Source of the DNA: JAAYCT01 sp964499575
GTDB lineage: Bacteria; Bacillota; Clostridia; Saccharofermentanales; Saccharofermentanaceae
DNA length: 64,000 nt
Assembly: GCA_964499575.1 (NCBI GenBank)
Contig: CAZCLK010000001.1
Location: forward strand, 62,001 to 126,000
Reading direction: 5' to 3'
Below are positions 1-8,558 of this stretch, one piece after another. The notes under the pieces are model-generated. The model was given only the letters and a program-made list of their open reading frames with translations. It ran no database searches and was not told the DNA's origin. Every line of letters starts with the position of its first letter. Positions within the stretch are counted from its first letter, which is position 1. The position numbers and the translations under genes are program-made.

Positions 1-751
1 TCAGATATGGTTCGATCAGCAAACTGCCATTGATATAAATAAGGCCGTCCACGATATCAACCGTTTCTCCGGGACGTCCGACGATCCGCTTGATCAGATT
101 TTCCTTGTGATAATAGCCTTCCATTCCCTCTGCGTCAATGGTCACGATATCGCCCCGCTCAAAGTCTCCCAGATACACGCTGATCATCTCGACGAAGACC
201 GCGTCATTATCGAAAAGTGTCGGCTCCATCGACTCGCCGTAAACATCATTCCTCTGAACGACAAAAACAACAAGTAGGATCCCGACCAGCAGGCCGAGGC
301 TGATAAATCGCAAGGTGTCCAAAAAGGAATAAAGAAACCCGTGCGCTTCCTCACCTTGATCTTCCGGATGTTCCACCTTTACACGCCGCACTTTGAGTCC
401 CGCAGCTTCAGGTTCCCCGGCCTTCTCCGCTCTTCTGACGAGCAGAACCTCTCCGTCCAGTTTGCTCGGACCTTCCGGCACAATGATGTCCTGCCGGTCC
501 TCTTCCACACGGATCACGCGTCCGTTCAGCACGTCGTCTTCGTCGATCTGCGCTTCTTGCGGTTTTGAACCGGTATCGTCGTCCGTCTTCGCGAAAAGCT
601 CCGGGTCTATGACCGGCTGATCTTCGCTGTCGGGTGTCTCCCCCGATTCTTCCGCTACGACTGTATCCGTCAATTCATTCCGATCTTCGAGCATATCGGC
701 GGAGCGTTCTTCGTCCTTACCGTTTGTATGCTCAGCAGGGTCACGAAACAT
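1..751 (-). CDS. lepB: Signal peptidase I (3' end beyond window)
   Basis: Membrane serine protease that removes signal peptides from secreted proteins. Read from an ATG at 751 it gives 250 codons before the window edge. The catalytic serine lies in GESMEPTL (Ser174) and the lysine general base in IKRIVGRPGE (Lys221); both are intact. One membrane segment (about 148-166) precedes the serine. Residues 1-140 form an unusually long, acidic, low-complexity cytoplasmic extension that ordinary Firmicutes signal peptidases lack. The start overlaps the end of aspS by 11 bp, so it is the last visible gene of an rsmE-hisS-aspS-lepB unit. The C-terminal catalytic boxes after NGSLLIEPYL are missing only because the window ends. 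Confidence 0.93.
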   Translation of the reverse strand, partial: MFRDPAEHTNGKDEERSADMLEDRNELTDTVVAEESGETPDSEDQPVIDPELFAKTDDDTGSKPQEAQIDEDDVLNGRVIRVEEDRQDIIVPEGPSKLDGEVLLVRRAEKAGEPEAAGLKVRRVKVEHPEDQGEEAHGFLYSFLDTLRFISLGLLVGILLVVFVVQRNDVYGESMEPTLFDNDAVFVEMISVYLGDFERGDIVTIDAEGMEGYYHKENLIKRIVGRPGETVDIVDGLIYINGSLLIEPYL

Positions 752-2528
752 CGGCCGGCTCCTTTCGAATGTCAATACCCAGTTCATCCAGTTGCTTTGA
801 CGAAACCGGCGCGGGCGCCTCCGTCATCAGATCGGAGGAGTTCTGCACCTTCGGGAAGGCGATCACGTCGCGAATACTGCCGCATCCGCCCAAGAGCATC
901 GCGATCCGGTCGAGCCCGAAAGCCAGACCGCCGTGCGGCGGCGCTCCGAATCGAAATGCGTCGAGCAGGAATCCGAACTGCTCCATCGCCTGTTCTTCCG
1001 AAAAGCCCAGGAGCGCAAACATCTTATTCTGCAACGCGCGGTCATGGATACGAATGCTTCCGCCGCCAAGCTCGGTACCGTTCAGGACAATATCGTATGC
1101 GTTGGAGCGAACCGATCCCGGATCACTGTCCAACAGGCTCAGATCCTCGAGCATCGGGCTGGTGAATGGGTGGTGTTTGGCAACAAACCGACCTTCCTCT
1201 TCATCGTACTCCAAAAGAGGAAACTCCGTAACCCACAGGAGCGCCATGACGCTCTCGTCGATCAGATTCATTTTTGCCGCGGCCTCGCGGCGGACCGCCC
1301 CGAGCGCTTCGAAGACCGTCTGATTTTTGTCCGAAACGAACAGAATCAAGTCCTCTGCCCCGGCATGCATCGCCGAGGCGATTTCCGAGATGTTTTCGGC
1401 GGTCAAAAATTTGAGGAAGGATCCACGCGGCGGGTCGGACGGGATCAGCCATGCCAAGCCTCCGGCGCGATAAGTCTTTGCAACCTCACCGAAGGCTTCG
1501 ATCTCTTTCCTGGAAAGTGAGGCGCCACCCGGAACGCAGATCGCGCGGACACTGCCGCCCGCAGTCACGGCGTTTGTAAACGGAGGAAATTCAGTCTTCT
1601 TCGCGATTTTCGAGAGGTTGACGAATTCAAGCCCGAAACGGATGTCCGGCTTATCCGAGCCGAACCGCTCCATCGCTTCCGCATAGGTGATTCTCGGGAT
1701 CGGTGAGCGAACAGTAATCCCCATCACATCGCGCATGACCTCGACGATAAAACCTTCCGCAACCCGCATGACGTCGTCGCTGTCGACAAAGGACATCTCC
1801 AGGTCGATCTGGGTAAATTCCGGCTGACGGTCCGCTCGCAAATCCTCGTCACGAAAGCATTTGGCAATCTGCATATAGCGATCGTAGCCGGCGAGCATCA
1901 GCAATTGTTTGTACAGTTGAGGCGATTGGGGAAGCGCAAAAAAACTTCCGTTCTTGACGCGACTCGGGACCAGATAATCCCGTGCGCCCTCCGGCGTACT
2001 TTTGCCGAGCATCGGTGTCTCGATCTCCAGAAAGCCGTTCCGATCGAAATAATCGCGGGCGCATTTGGCGATCCGGTGGCGAAGAACCAGGTTTCTTTGT
2101 ACGTCGGGTCTTCTTAAATCCAGATACCGGTACTTGAGCCGAAGCGCTTCGTTGGCCGCGACGTTTTCTTCGATATAAAACGGCGGCGTCGCGGCTTCTG
2201 ACAGGATCCTCAGTTCGGAAACACAAATTTCCAGTTCACCGGTCTTCATCAGAGGATTGGGCGCGCTTCTCTTCCTTACGTTCCCGACACAGGCGAGAAC
2301 AAACTCACTTCGAATCCGGGAAGCCTTCTCACGTATATCCGCACTGCTGTCGGGTGTAACCACCAGTTGAATTTCTCCGGACCGGTCTCTCAGCGTAATA
2401 AAATATAAACCGCCCAAATCTCTGTTGTGATGGCACCAACCCATCAGGGTAACATCCTTACCGATATCCCCGGGGGTAACCTCTCCGCAAAGCATCGTCC
2501 GTTTCAGTCCCAAAATTGTCTCCGCCAT
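741..2528 (-). CDS. aspS: Aspartyl-tRNA synthetase
   Basis: Class II synthetase charging tRNA-Asp in the cytoplasm. The 595-residue length is normal for the bacterial type with the GAD insertion. An N-terminal OB-fold anticodon-binding domain (about 1-110) is followed by motif 2 (FRDEDLRADRQPEFTQ) and motif 3 (GLAFGLDRIAMLL) near the C-terminus. The ATG at 2528 has a GGGAG ribosome site seven bases upstream. It lies 12 bp after hisS and overlaps lepB. Pairing of hisS with aspS is common in Firmicutes. Whether it also mischarges tRNA-Asn cannot be told from the sequence. Confidence 0.97.
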   Translation of the reverse strand: MAETILGLKRTMLCGEVTPGDIGKDVTLMGWCHHNRDLGGLYFITLRDRSGEIQLVVTPDSSADIREKASRIRSEFVLACVGNVRKRSAPNPLMKTGELEICVSELRILSEAATPPFYIEENVAANEALRLKYRYLDLRRPDVQRNLVLRHRIAKCARDYFDRNGFLEIETPMLGKSTPEGARDYLVPSRVKNGSFFALPQSPQLYKQLLMLAGYDRYMQIAKCFRDEDLRADRQPEFTQIDLEMSFVDSDDVMRVAEGFIVEVMRDVMGITVRSPIPRITYAEAMERFGSDKPDIRFGLEFVNLSKIAKKTEFPPFTNAVTAGGSVRAICVPGGASLSRKEIEAFGEVAKTYRAGGLAWLIPSDPPRGSFLKFLTAENISEIASAMHAGAEDLILFVSDKNQTVFEALGAVRREAAAKMNLIDESVMALLWVTEFPLLEYDEEEGRFVAKHHPFTSPMLEDLSLLDSDPGSVRSNAYDIVLNGTELGGGSIRIHDRALQNKMFALLGFSEEQAMEQFGFLLDAFRFGAPPHGGLAFGLDRIAMLLGGCGSIRDVIAFPKVQNSSDLMTEAPAPVSSKQLDELGIDIRKEPADVS

Positions 2529-2540
2529 ATTCGTCTCCCG

Positions 2541-3812
2541 TCAAATATTTCCGTATATATATTCTTTGATGTCCGCTATCCCGTTTTCAATCGAAAACCC
2601 GGCGGACGTACCGTCGCTCATTCTTTTGAGCGAAAAGGTCCCCGCGGCCGCCTCATCCGGTCCGATGACCGCGACAAACGGGATCCCGGCCTTGTTCGCA
2701 TATTTCATCTGTGCCCGGAAACTTCTTCCGACAAGATCGGTCTCGCACCCGATACCGGAAGAGCGCATCCGAAAAGCCAGTTTTCGACAAGAAGCACGCG
2801 TCTCTTCCGAAAGGTTTGCGATATAGACCTTGACGGGGCTTTCCTCTAAAAGTTCGATCCCCTGCGCTTGCATTTCCATCAAAAAGCGTTCGACGCCCAT
2901 CGCGAATCCGACTCCGGGAACATCCGGTCCGTCCATCATCCCGACCAGTTTGTCGTATCGGCCTCCGCCGCAGATCGTCCCTTGCGTTCCCACATGGTCG
3001 GAAACAAACTCAAAAACCGTTCTGGTGTAATAATCGAGCCCCCGGACAATTCCGGGGTCGACCGTGTATGTGATGTCGAGGTCGTCAAGGGCGCTCTGGA
3101 GCCCTTCAAAGTGCTCTTTACATTCCGCGCAAAGAAATTGAAGCTGCCGCGGCGCGTCGGCTGTGTATACCTTACAGCGCGGTTCCTTGCAATCGAGAAT
3201 CCGCATCGGATTCTGCTTCATCCGCTCGTTACAGTCCGGGCACATGCCCGTAAGTTTGTCCGAAAAGTATTCTCTCAGCTCCTCATAGTACGCGGACCGG
3301 CATTTCGGGCATCCGATGCTGTTGATGCATAATCGCGTCTCCCGAACACCCATCCGTTTGAAGAACAGCAAGAGAAGGCTGATGATCTCCGCGTCGATAT
3401 CGGGTCCCTGCGCGCCGAACGCCTCGACGCCGAACTGGTGAAATTCGCGGTACCGCCCTTTTTGCATTTTTTCATAACGAAAAGCATTGATCATATAAAA
3501 GAGCCGCACGGGCGCCGGCAAGGAAGACATGCCGTTCTCGATATAACTTCTGACAACGCCCGCAGTACCCTCCGGTCTCAGCGTCATACTACGCCCGCCT
3601 TTATCGTCGAACGTGTACATTTCTTTACGAACGACGTCGGTAGATCCGCCCACGCCCCGGGTGAAAACTTCGGTATGCTCAAACGTCGGAATCCGGATCT
3701 CGCAAAAGCCATATCCGGCGCAGACTTCCGAAAAGACCCGCTCCGCCCGCTGCCATCCGGAAACCTCTGCGGGCAATATATCTTTGGTTCCTTTGGGGAC
3801 CGAAAAAGCCAT
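2541..3812 (-). CDS. hisS: Histidyl-tRNA synthetase
   Basis: Class II synthetase charging tRNA-His. Diagnostic motifs are GRYREFHQFGVEAFG (motif 2), the histidine-specific LDYYTRTVFEF and GGGRYDKL, and a C-terminal anticodon-binding domain. The frame could open at a GTG at 3818, but AAGGAG would then sit against the start codon. The ATG at 3812 gives a seven-base spacing and is preferred (423 residues). The insertion domain carries several cysteine pairs (GCPKC, MCPDC, CKEPRC, LCAEC) that could bind zinc (inference). It follows rsmE with a 66-bp gap that shows no T-box. Confidence 0.96.
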   Translation of the reverse strand: MAFSVPKGTKDILPAEVSGWQRAERVFSEVCAGYGFCEIRIPTFEHTEVFTRGVGGSTDVVRKEMYTFDDKGGRSMTLRPEGTAGVVRSYIENGMSSLPAPVRLFYMINAFRYEKMQKGRYREFHQFGVEAFGAQGPDIDAEIISLLLLFFKRMGVRETRLCINSIGCPKCRSAYYEELREYFSDKLTGMCPDCNERMKQNPMRILDCKEPRCKVYTADAPRQLQFLCAECKEHFEGLQSALDDLDITYTVDPGIVRGLDYYTRTVFEFVSDHVGTQGTICGGGRYDKLVGMMDGPDVPGVGFAMGVERFLMEMQAQGIELLEESPVKVYIANLSEETRASCRKLAFRMRSSGIGCETDLVGRSFRAQMKYANKAGIPFVAVIGPDEAAAGTFSLKRMSDGTSAGFSIENGIADIKEYIYGNI

Positions 3813-3878
3813 CTTCACTCTCCTTAAGGGTGCGTTACAATTGCCGGCCGATGAAAACCTGCAACTTGTTATTATACA

Positions 3879-4691
3879 TCACGGAAGCTCAAGACGATAG
3901 AGCAACATCGACAGAACGGCAAGCCCCGCAGTCTCGGTGCGAAGGATCCTCTTCCCGAGCGATACCGCGATCGCGCCTTTTGAGACGGCGTATTCGATTT
4001 CCCGAACGTCGAATCCCCCCTCCGGACCGATGAATATCGAAATCCTCGGCACATGCCTTTGGAGCTGCGCATATTCCGGTTGCGGCTTCTCGTTTTTCGA
4101 AAAATCAACGGGTTCACATCGCCCGGCAAAATCCTCCAGCGCCTCGAAAAACGACACGCTTCGCTCTTCTTCCCACGGGATGAACACGAGATCTGAAATT
4201 CGGCACGCCTCATCCATTGCTTCCCGAAAAGAATCCGGCGCATGAATGCGCGGAACGATTCCCCGCCCGCTTTGCCTCGCCGCCTCAAGGGCGACCTTCT
4301 GCCAACGCGCAGTTTTCTCGGCCGATTCGCGGGCACCGACCTTAACGACACAGCGCGCGCAGGCGACCGGATAAACGGCGGAGACTCCGAGTTCCACGGC
4401 TTTTTGAATGACCGAAGACATCTTGTCGGCTTTCGGAAGGCCTTGATACAAAAACGCCTCGTACGGCGCCTCGTTTTGATTCGGCGTCCCGGGACCGAGA
4501 GCAATTTCGATGCGCTTTGCCGCGGGGTTGACGATTATTCCCTCGTAGTCCGTCCGTAACGGATCACACACCGTAATGCTCTCTCCGGCGCGCATTCGCA
4601 AGACATCGCGGAGATAGCGGCTGTCTTCTTCTCCGAGGATATAGGACCCGGTACCCGGTTCAATCGGGTGTTCGGAAAATAATCTGGTCAT
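3879..4691 (-). CDS. rsmE: 16S rRNA m3U1498 methyltransferase
   Basis: SPOUT-fold methyltransferase that modifies U1498 of 16S rRNA with S-adenosylmethionine. The 270 residues begin with the PUA-like segment typical of the family. The SAM-binding trefoil knot appears as FIGPEGGFDVREIEYA and the C-terminal SLGKRILRTETA. The ATG at 4691 has GGAG four bases upstream. In many Firmicutes rsmE directly follows prmA in the dnaK operon. Here the two are separated by the mutY, trpB2 and AIM24 block, so rsmE has its own promoter at 4724-4732 and leads the hisS-aspS-lepB unit. Confidence 0.95.
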   Translation of the reverse strand: MTRLFSEHPIEPGTGSYILGEEDSRYLRDVLRMRAGESITVCDPLRTDYEGIIVNPAAKRIEIALGPGTPNQNEAPYEAFLYQGLPKADKMSSVIQKAVELGVSAVYPVACARCVVKVGARESAEKTARWQKVALEAARQSGRGIVPRIHAPDSFREAMDEACRISDLVFIPWEEERSVSFFEALEDFAGRCEPVDFSKNEKPQPEYAQLQRHVPRISIFIGPEGGFDVREIEYAVSKGAIAVSLGKRILRTETAGLAVLSMLLYRLELP

Positions 4692-4723
4692 ATTTTCTCC
4701 GATTTCTGTCGATTCTACGATGA

Positions 4724-4732
4724 ATTATATCA
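4724..4732 (-). promoter_or_regulatory. Promoter of rsmE-hisS-aspS-lepB (extended -10)
   Basis: Reading leftwards, TGATATAAT gives a perfect TATAAT -10 with the TGn extension, 32 bases before the rsmE start. No convincing -35 hexamer lies 17 bases upstream, which is usual for extended -10 promoters. Confidence 0.6.
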
Positions 4733-4760
4733 AAGAACGCGGGATCGATAAAATTTTCCA

Positions 4761-4789
4761 TTGAATATGCCGCAAAATAACTGTAAAAT
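4761..4789 (+). promoter_or_regulatory. Promoter of the AIM24-family gene
   Basis: TTGAAT (4761-4766), a 17-base spacer and TAAAAT (4784-4789) match a sigma-A promoter at five of six positions in the -10 and four of six in the -35. It diverges from the rsmE promoter. A second TATAAT at 4818-4823 lacks a good -35. Confidence 0.6.
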
Positions 4790-4859
4790 ATTAATGTATT
4801 CCTTAATTCGGGATGATTATAATCAACGGAAATCGAACCACGTGTGAGGAGGAAATATC

Positions 4860-5534
4860 ATGAAGTATGAAATTAAAGGAACACCTCTGCCTGTCGTCAT
4901 CTGCGAACTGGACCCTGATGAGTTTTTAATTACGGAAAAAGGCTCCATGAGTTGGATGTCACCGAACATGGAAATGGAGACTGTCGGCGGAGGAGTCGGC
5001 AAGGCTTTGGGACGTATGTTCTCGGGCGAGTCGCTTTTCCAGAACAAGTATACGGCGAAGGGCGGTAAGGGCTTGATCGCTTTTGCCTCAAGCTTTCCGG
5101 GCCAGATCATGGCGCTCGATATTCAACCCGGTAAGAGCATGATTGTTCAGAAGTCCGCATTCCTGGCTTCTCAGCCGAGTGTTGAGTTGTCCGTCCATTT
5201 CCAGAAGAAACTCGGCGCCGGATTCTTTGGCGGTGAGGGATTCATTATGCAGAAGCTGGCCGGACAGGGCGTCGCTTTTGTGGAGATTGACGGCCATGTT
5301 GTCGAGTACAATCTTCAGGCGGGCCAGTCGATGATGATCGATACCGGATATCTGGCAGTCATGGAAGAGAGCGTTTCTATGGATATTGTGACCGTCAAAG
5401 GCCTTAAGAATAAGCTCCTCGGCGGCGAGGGTTTCTTCAACACGAAGGTGACCGGCCCCGGACGCGTTTGGCTCCAGACAATGCCCATCAGTGCCGTTGC
5501 CATGAATATTATTCCGTTTATTCCGGCCAAGTAA
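4860..5534 (+). CDS. AIM24 / TIGR00266 family protein
   Basis: A 224-residue all-beta protein of the AIM24 (DUF124, TIGR00266) family. Its precise function is not established; the mitochondrial relative is linked to cristae organisation. Family signatures are the repeated GAGFFGGEGF and LLGGEGFFNT glycine-rich turns and closing tryptophan-containing strands (GRVWLQTMP). No signal peptide or membrane helix is seen. The ATG has a strong GAGGAGG ribosome site seven bases upstream. It stands alone on the plus strand between two minus-strand genes, with its own promoter (4761-4789) and a terminator (5555-5591), so it is a monocistronic unit. Confidence 0.9.
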   Translation: MKYEIKGTPLPVVICELDPDEFLITEKGSMSWMSPNMEMETVGGGVGKALGRMFSGESLFQNKYTAKGGKGLIAFASSFPGQIMALDIQPGKSMIVQKSAFLASQPSVELSVHFQKKLGAGFFGGEGFIMQKLAGQGVAFVEIDGHVVEYNLQAGQSMMIDTGYLAVMEESVSMDIVTVKGLKNKLLGGEGFFNTKVTGPGRVWLQTMPISAVAMNIIPFIPAK

Positions 5535-5554
5535 TCTTCGCAGAAAGAATATAT

Positions 5555-5591
5555 AAAAATGCCGTCCGATCCATATCGGGCGGCATTTTTT
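5555..5591. terminator. Bidirectional intrinsic terminator
   Basis: The 16-base arms at 5555-5570 and 5575-5590 pair across a CCAT loop, with T runs on both sides (5585-5591 and, on the other strand, 5555-5559). It can end the AIM24-family gene on the plus strand and trpB2 on the minus strand. Confidence 0.85.
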
Positions 5592-5610
5592 GATGTTTGG
5601 CGCTTGATAA

Positions 5611-6996
5611 CTATTCCTGGATTCCCGGAATCTTCGGCAAGGTCGCGAAACCCTCCGCAAGGTCGGCATCCGTAGGCACATAATCCTTCATCTTGCCTTC
5701 GCGATAAGCGGTATAAGCACCCATGTCGAAGTTACCGGTTCCGCTCAGGTTAAAGAGGATGACCTTGGACTCGCCGGTTTCCCTGCACTTGATCGCCTCT
5801 TGCATGGCCGCGAGGATCGCGTGCGCAGATTCGGGTGCGGGAAGGATCGTCTCACACTTTGCAAACTCTACCGCCGCCTTAAAGACATCGGTCTGCCTGA
5901 CCGCTCTGGCCTCGTCGAGAAGACCGTCGTGATAAAGCTTCGAGAGGACCGGAGACATACCGTGATAACGCAGTCCGCCCGCGTGATCCGGTGAAGGAAT
6001 GAATCCCGCTCCGAGTGTATACATCTTAGCCAGAGGTGTCATATGACCGGTATCGCAGAAATCGTACGCATACTTTCCGCGTGTCATCGTCGGGCAGGAA
6101 GCCGGTTCGACCGCGATGAAGTGCGGATTGGCCTTGCCCTGAAGTTTATCGCGCATAAAGGAAGCCATGATTCCGCCCATGTTGGAACCGCCGCCGGCAC
6201 AACCGATGACGATGTCCGGGTACTCGTCGATCATCTCCATCTGGATTTTGCACTCCTCGCCGATGATGGACTGGTGAAGGAGAACCTGATTGAGGACGGA
6301 CCCGAGTACATACCGATACCCTTCGGTCGTGACGGCCTTTTCGACCGCTTCGGAAATCGCGCAGCCGAGACTGCCGCCGGTATTCGGATGTTCCGCTAAA
6401 ATCCTGCGGCCGACTTCGGTCGTCGTGGACGGCGAAGGGATCAACTGAGCCCCGAAGGTCTCAATGACAGCTTTGCGGTATGGTTTCTGCTCGGAACTGC
6501 ACTTGACCATGTAGACGATCAGATCGAGTCCGAAATACGATGTGGCCATCGCCATCGCCGTGCCCCATTGGCCGGCGCCGGTCTCGGTGGTCAGGCCTTT
6601 GAGCTTCTGTTCTTTGGCATAGTAGGCCTGAGCCGCAGCTGTATTGAGTTTGTGGCTTCCGGACGTGTTGTTGCCCTCAAACTTATAGTAGATACGAGCC
6701 GGAGTATCCAGTGCCCGCTCCAGTTCGTACGCGCGAACGAGAGGAGACGGTCTGAAGATTTTATAAAAATCGAGGATCGGTCCGGGAATATCAAAGTAGC
6801 GTGTTGTGTTGTCGCCCTCTTGTTTGGCGAGTTCTGTACAGAAGACCGGCAGGAGATCCTCCAGTTCGACAGGCTGCATCTTGCCCGGATGGATGTACGG
6901 TTCATGCATTTCTTTCATATCCGCACGAACGTTATACCACCGGGTCGGCATCTGATCTTCGGTTAAAAACACTCTCTTCGGTACTTTACGTGACAT
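5611..6996 (-). CDS. trpB2: Tryptophan synthase beta-like PLP enzyme (TrpB2 type)
   Basis: Condenses indole with serine to tryptophan, as known for the TrpB2 (TIGR01415) branch, which is longer than ordinary TrpB and often works without TrpA. The PLP lysine is Lys116 in NNTSGSHKLNTA; TETGAGQWG and the phosphate-binding GCAGGGSNMGG follow. The open frame runs upstream to 7101, but AAGGAG lies seven bases before the ATG at 6996 (461 residues), and the longer version would run into the T-box terminator. It is a single gene controlled by a T-box whose specifier reads UGG. No trpA or other trp gene is nearby, suggesting indole salvage (inference). Confidence 0.93.
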   Translation of the reverse strand: MSRKVPKRVFLTEDQMPTRWYNVRADMKEMHEPYIHPGKMQPVELEDLLPVFCTELAKQEGDNTTRYFDIPGPILDFYKIFRPSPLVRAYELERALDTPARIYYKFEGNNTSGSHKLNTAAAQAYYAKEQKLKGLTTETGAGQWGTAMAMATSYFGLDLIVYMVKCSSEQKPYRKAVIETFGAQLIPSPSTTTEVGRRILAEHPNTGGSLGCAISEAVEKAVTTEGYRYVLGSVLNQVLLHQSIIGEECKIQMEMIDEYPDIVIGCAGGGSNMGGIMASFMRDKLQGKANPHFIAVEPASCPTMTRGKYAYDFCDTGHMTPLAKMYTLGAGFIPSPDHAGGLRYHGMSPVLSKLYHDGLLDEARAVRQTDVFKAAVEFAKCETILPAPESAHAILAAMQEAIKCRETGESKVILFNLSGTGNFDMGAYTAYREGKMKDYVPTDADLAEGFATLPKIPGIQE

Positions 6997-7083
6997 GGCT
7001 GACTCCTTTCCTCGCCGCTTGTGCTTTTCGAAAAGCAACGGCATGCCGTCATCGGGCAAATCAAAAATAACGCTTGTTTGGGG

Positions 7084-7380
7084 CAAACAAAAAGCTCCCA
7101 TCCCCTATATGGGACAAGAGCATAACGCCTGCGGTACCACCCAAATTGACCGTGATTATGAGGCACGGCCCACTTACTCCGCGTCGATTCGACGCGCTCC
7201 CCTGATAACGGGTGAAGTCCCCGTCAGCGACTACTCGATTCGTGCGGCGCACGCATCTTTCGGGCTGCCCTCTCAGGCCCATTCTCTCTTCTTCCCGTGC
7301 CCTGTTCCCATCGTCCGGGGCTCTCTGTGACGGTTCTTTGAAAAGATACTATCCCTGATCAACGGTTTCAATATCCTGTA
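7084..7380 (-). promoter_or_regulatory. T-box leader with tryptophan specifier (UGG)
   Basis: Read leftwards this leader contains the canonical T-box sequence TTTGGGTGGTACCGC (revcomp of 7131-7145), then a hairpin (7094-7121) followed by TTTTTGTTTG, an intrinsic terminator. Upstream, AGAGAG and a GATGGGAA apical-loop motif mark stem I. On its 3' side GAA is followed by UGG (7281-7279), the position expected for the specifier codon. Uncharged tRNA-Trp would stabilise the antiterminator and switch on trpB2. The T-box call is firm; the codon assignment rests on position by eye. Confidence 0.9.
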
Positions 7381-7386
7381 GGGTGA

Positions 7387-7415
7387 AGTATGCAACACAC
7401 CGGAAAACTTGTCAA
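7387..7415 (-). promoter_or_regulatory. Promoter of the trpB2 T-box leader
   Basis: A perfect TTGACA -35 (7415-7410), a 17-base spacer and CATACT -10 (7392-7387) place the transcript start near 7380, where the T-box leader begins. Confidence 0.75.
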
Positions 7416-7428
7416 GTATGATATACTT
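7414..7428. promoter_or_regulatory. 15-bp dyad between trpB2 and mutY
   Basis: AAGTAT-GAT-ATACTT is a perfect inverted repeat. It touches the -35 of the trpB2 promoter and lies 18 bases before the mutY ATG, so it could be an operator or simply AT-rich promoter DNA. Confidence 0.35.
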
Positions 7429-7445
7429 CGTACGAGGTAAAAACG

Positions 7446-8558
7446 ATGCAAAACGACTATTCCGGGCACGTCCGCACGCTTTTTGTCTGGTACGATGCCC
7501 ATCGGCGGGACCTTCCGTGGCGCAAGGATCGCAACCCCTATACATCCTGGATTTCCGAGGTTATGCTTCAGCAGACCCGGGTCGACACCGTAATCCCTTA
7601 TTATGAACGTTTTCTGAAGCTTTTTCCCGATATCCGGGCCTTGGCCGCGGCCGGGATCGACGACATCTATAAAGCGTGGGAAGGACTCGGCTATTATTCG
7701 AGAGCCGCGAATCTATCCAAGGGCGCGAAATATTTAGTTGAGAATTACGACGGGGTGTTCCCGAAAACCGCGGAAGATATACGTAAAATACCTGGGATCG
7801 GTCCATACATCGCGGCGGCGATCCTTTCGATGGCATACGGTGAGCCCGAACCTTCCGTTGACGGGAATCTGATCCGCGTAATTTCGCGCCTGAATGCGAT
7901 GGATGGTACACCGGACGACTCTTCTTCGCGAAAAGCGATTACCGCGATTGCCCGCGATATGATCCCCGCTGATCGGCCGGGCGACTTCAACGAGGCAATG
8001 ATGGACATCGGCGCGACAATCTGCACGCCCAAATCCCCCGCTTGTGAAATATGTCCGTTTCATGCTCTCTGTACAGCCAATAAACTCGGTACGCCCGAGA
8101 TGTTTCCGGGAAGCAGGAAGGCAGCATCTTTGCCCGCCTACCCGTTTACCGTCTGTGTTGTATCGTGGAACGGTTCGGTGTGGGTTCAAAAAAGACCTTC
8201 AGAAGGTCTTCTGGCCGGGCTTTATGAGTTTCCGATGTTTCCCGGACACCTGTCGCCGGAAGAAGCGAAGCAGTCTCTTTGTTTGACCACGGGCATCTCG
8301 GCCGTTTGCGCGGCACGACCCGAAGAACTTCCGAATTCGACACACCGCTTTTCGCATATGATCTGGGATATGAAGGGTTATTTGTTTCGTATCGACGCCG
8401 AGCCTTCCAAAGAAAGTTCTCCGCTCTATTTCGCCGAGAATAATGGCACGAAGTCTTGTAGGTTCGTTACTCCGGATGAGTCCCGAAAACTCGCTTTTCC
8501 GACGGCACTTCGGGCATATACCGAAGCAATTCGCCCTCCGAAATCCCGGCCCGGCTGA
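7446..8558 (+). CDS. mutY: A/G-specific adenine glycosylase MutY
   Basis: Base-excision repair enzyme removing adenine opposite 8-oxoguanine. The helix-hairpin-helix (IPGIGPYIAAAI) and the catalytic Glu38 (SEVMLQQT) and Asp139 (PSVDGNLIRV) are present. The iron-sulphur loop has Cys193, Cys200, Cys203 and Cys209 in the C-X6-C-X2-C-X5-C spacing, and a C-terminal Nudix-like 8-oxoG recognition domain follows (about 230-365). The ATG is preceded by GAGGT. It is transcribed away from trpB2. Its last 92 bases overlap the end of prmA on the opposite strand, an unusually long convergent overlap. Confidence 0.96.
   Translation: MQNDYSGHVRTLFVWYDAHRRDLPWRKDRNPYTSWISEVMLQQTRVDTVIPYYERFLKLFPDIRALAAAGIDDIYKAWEGLGYYSRAANLSKGAKYLVENYDGVFPKTAEDIRKIPGIGPYIAAAILSMAYGEPEPSVDGNLIRVISRLNAMDGTPDDSSSRKAITAIARDMIPADRPGDFNEAMMDIGATICTPKSPACEICPFHALCTANKLGTPEMFPGSRKAASLPAYPFTVCVVSWNGSVWVQKRPSEGLLAGLYEFPMFPGHLSPEEAKQSLCLTTGISAVCAARPEELPNSTHRFSHMIWDMKGYLFRIDAEPSKESSPLYFAENNGTKSCRFVTPDESRKLAFPTALRAYTEAIRPPKSRPG

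Noticed and set aside
3813..3818. GTG start for hisS two codons upstream
   Set aside because: The ribosome site would abut the start codon; the ATG at 3812 has proper spacing.
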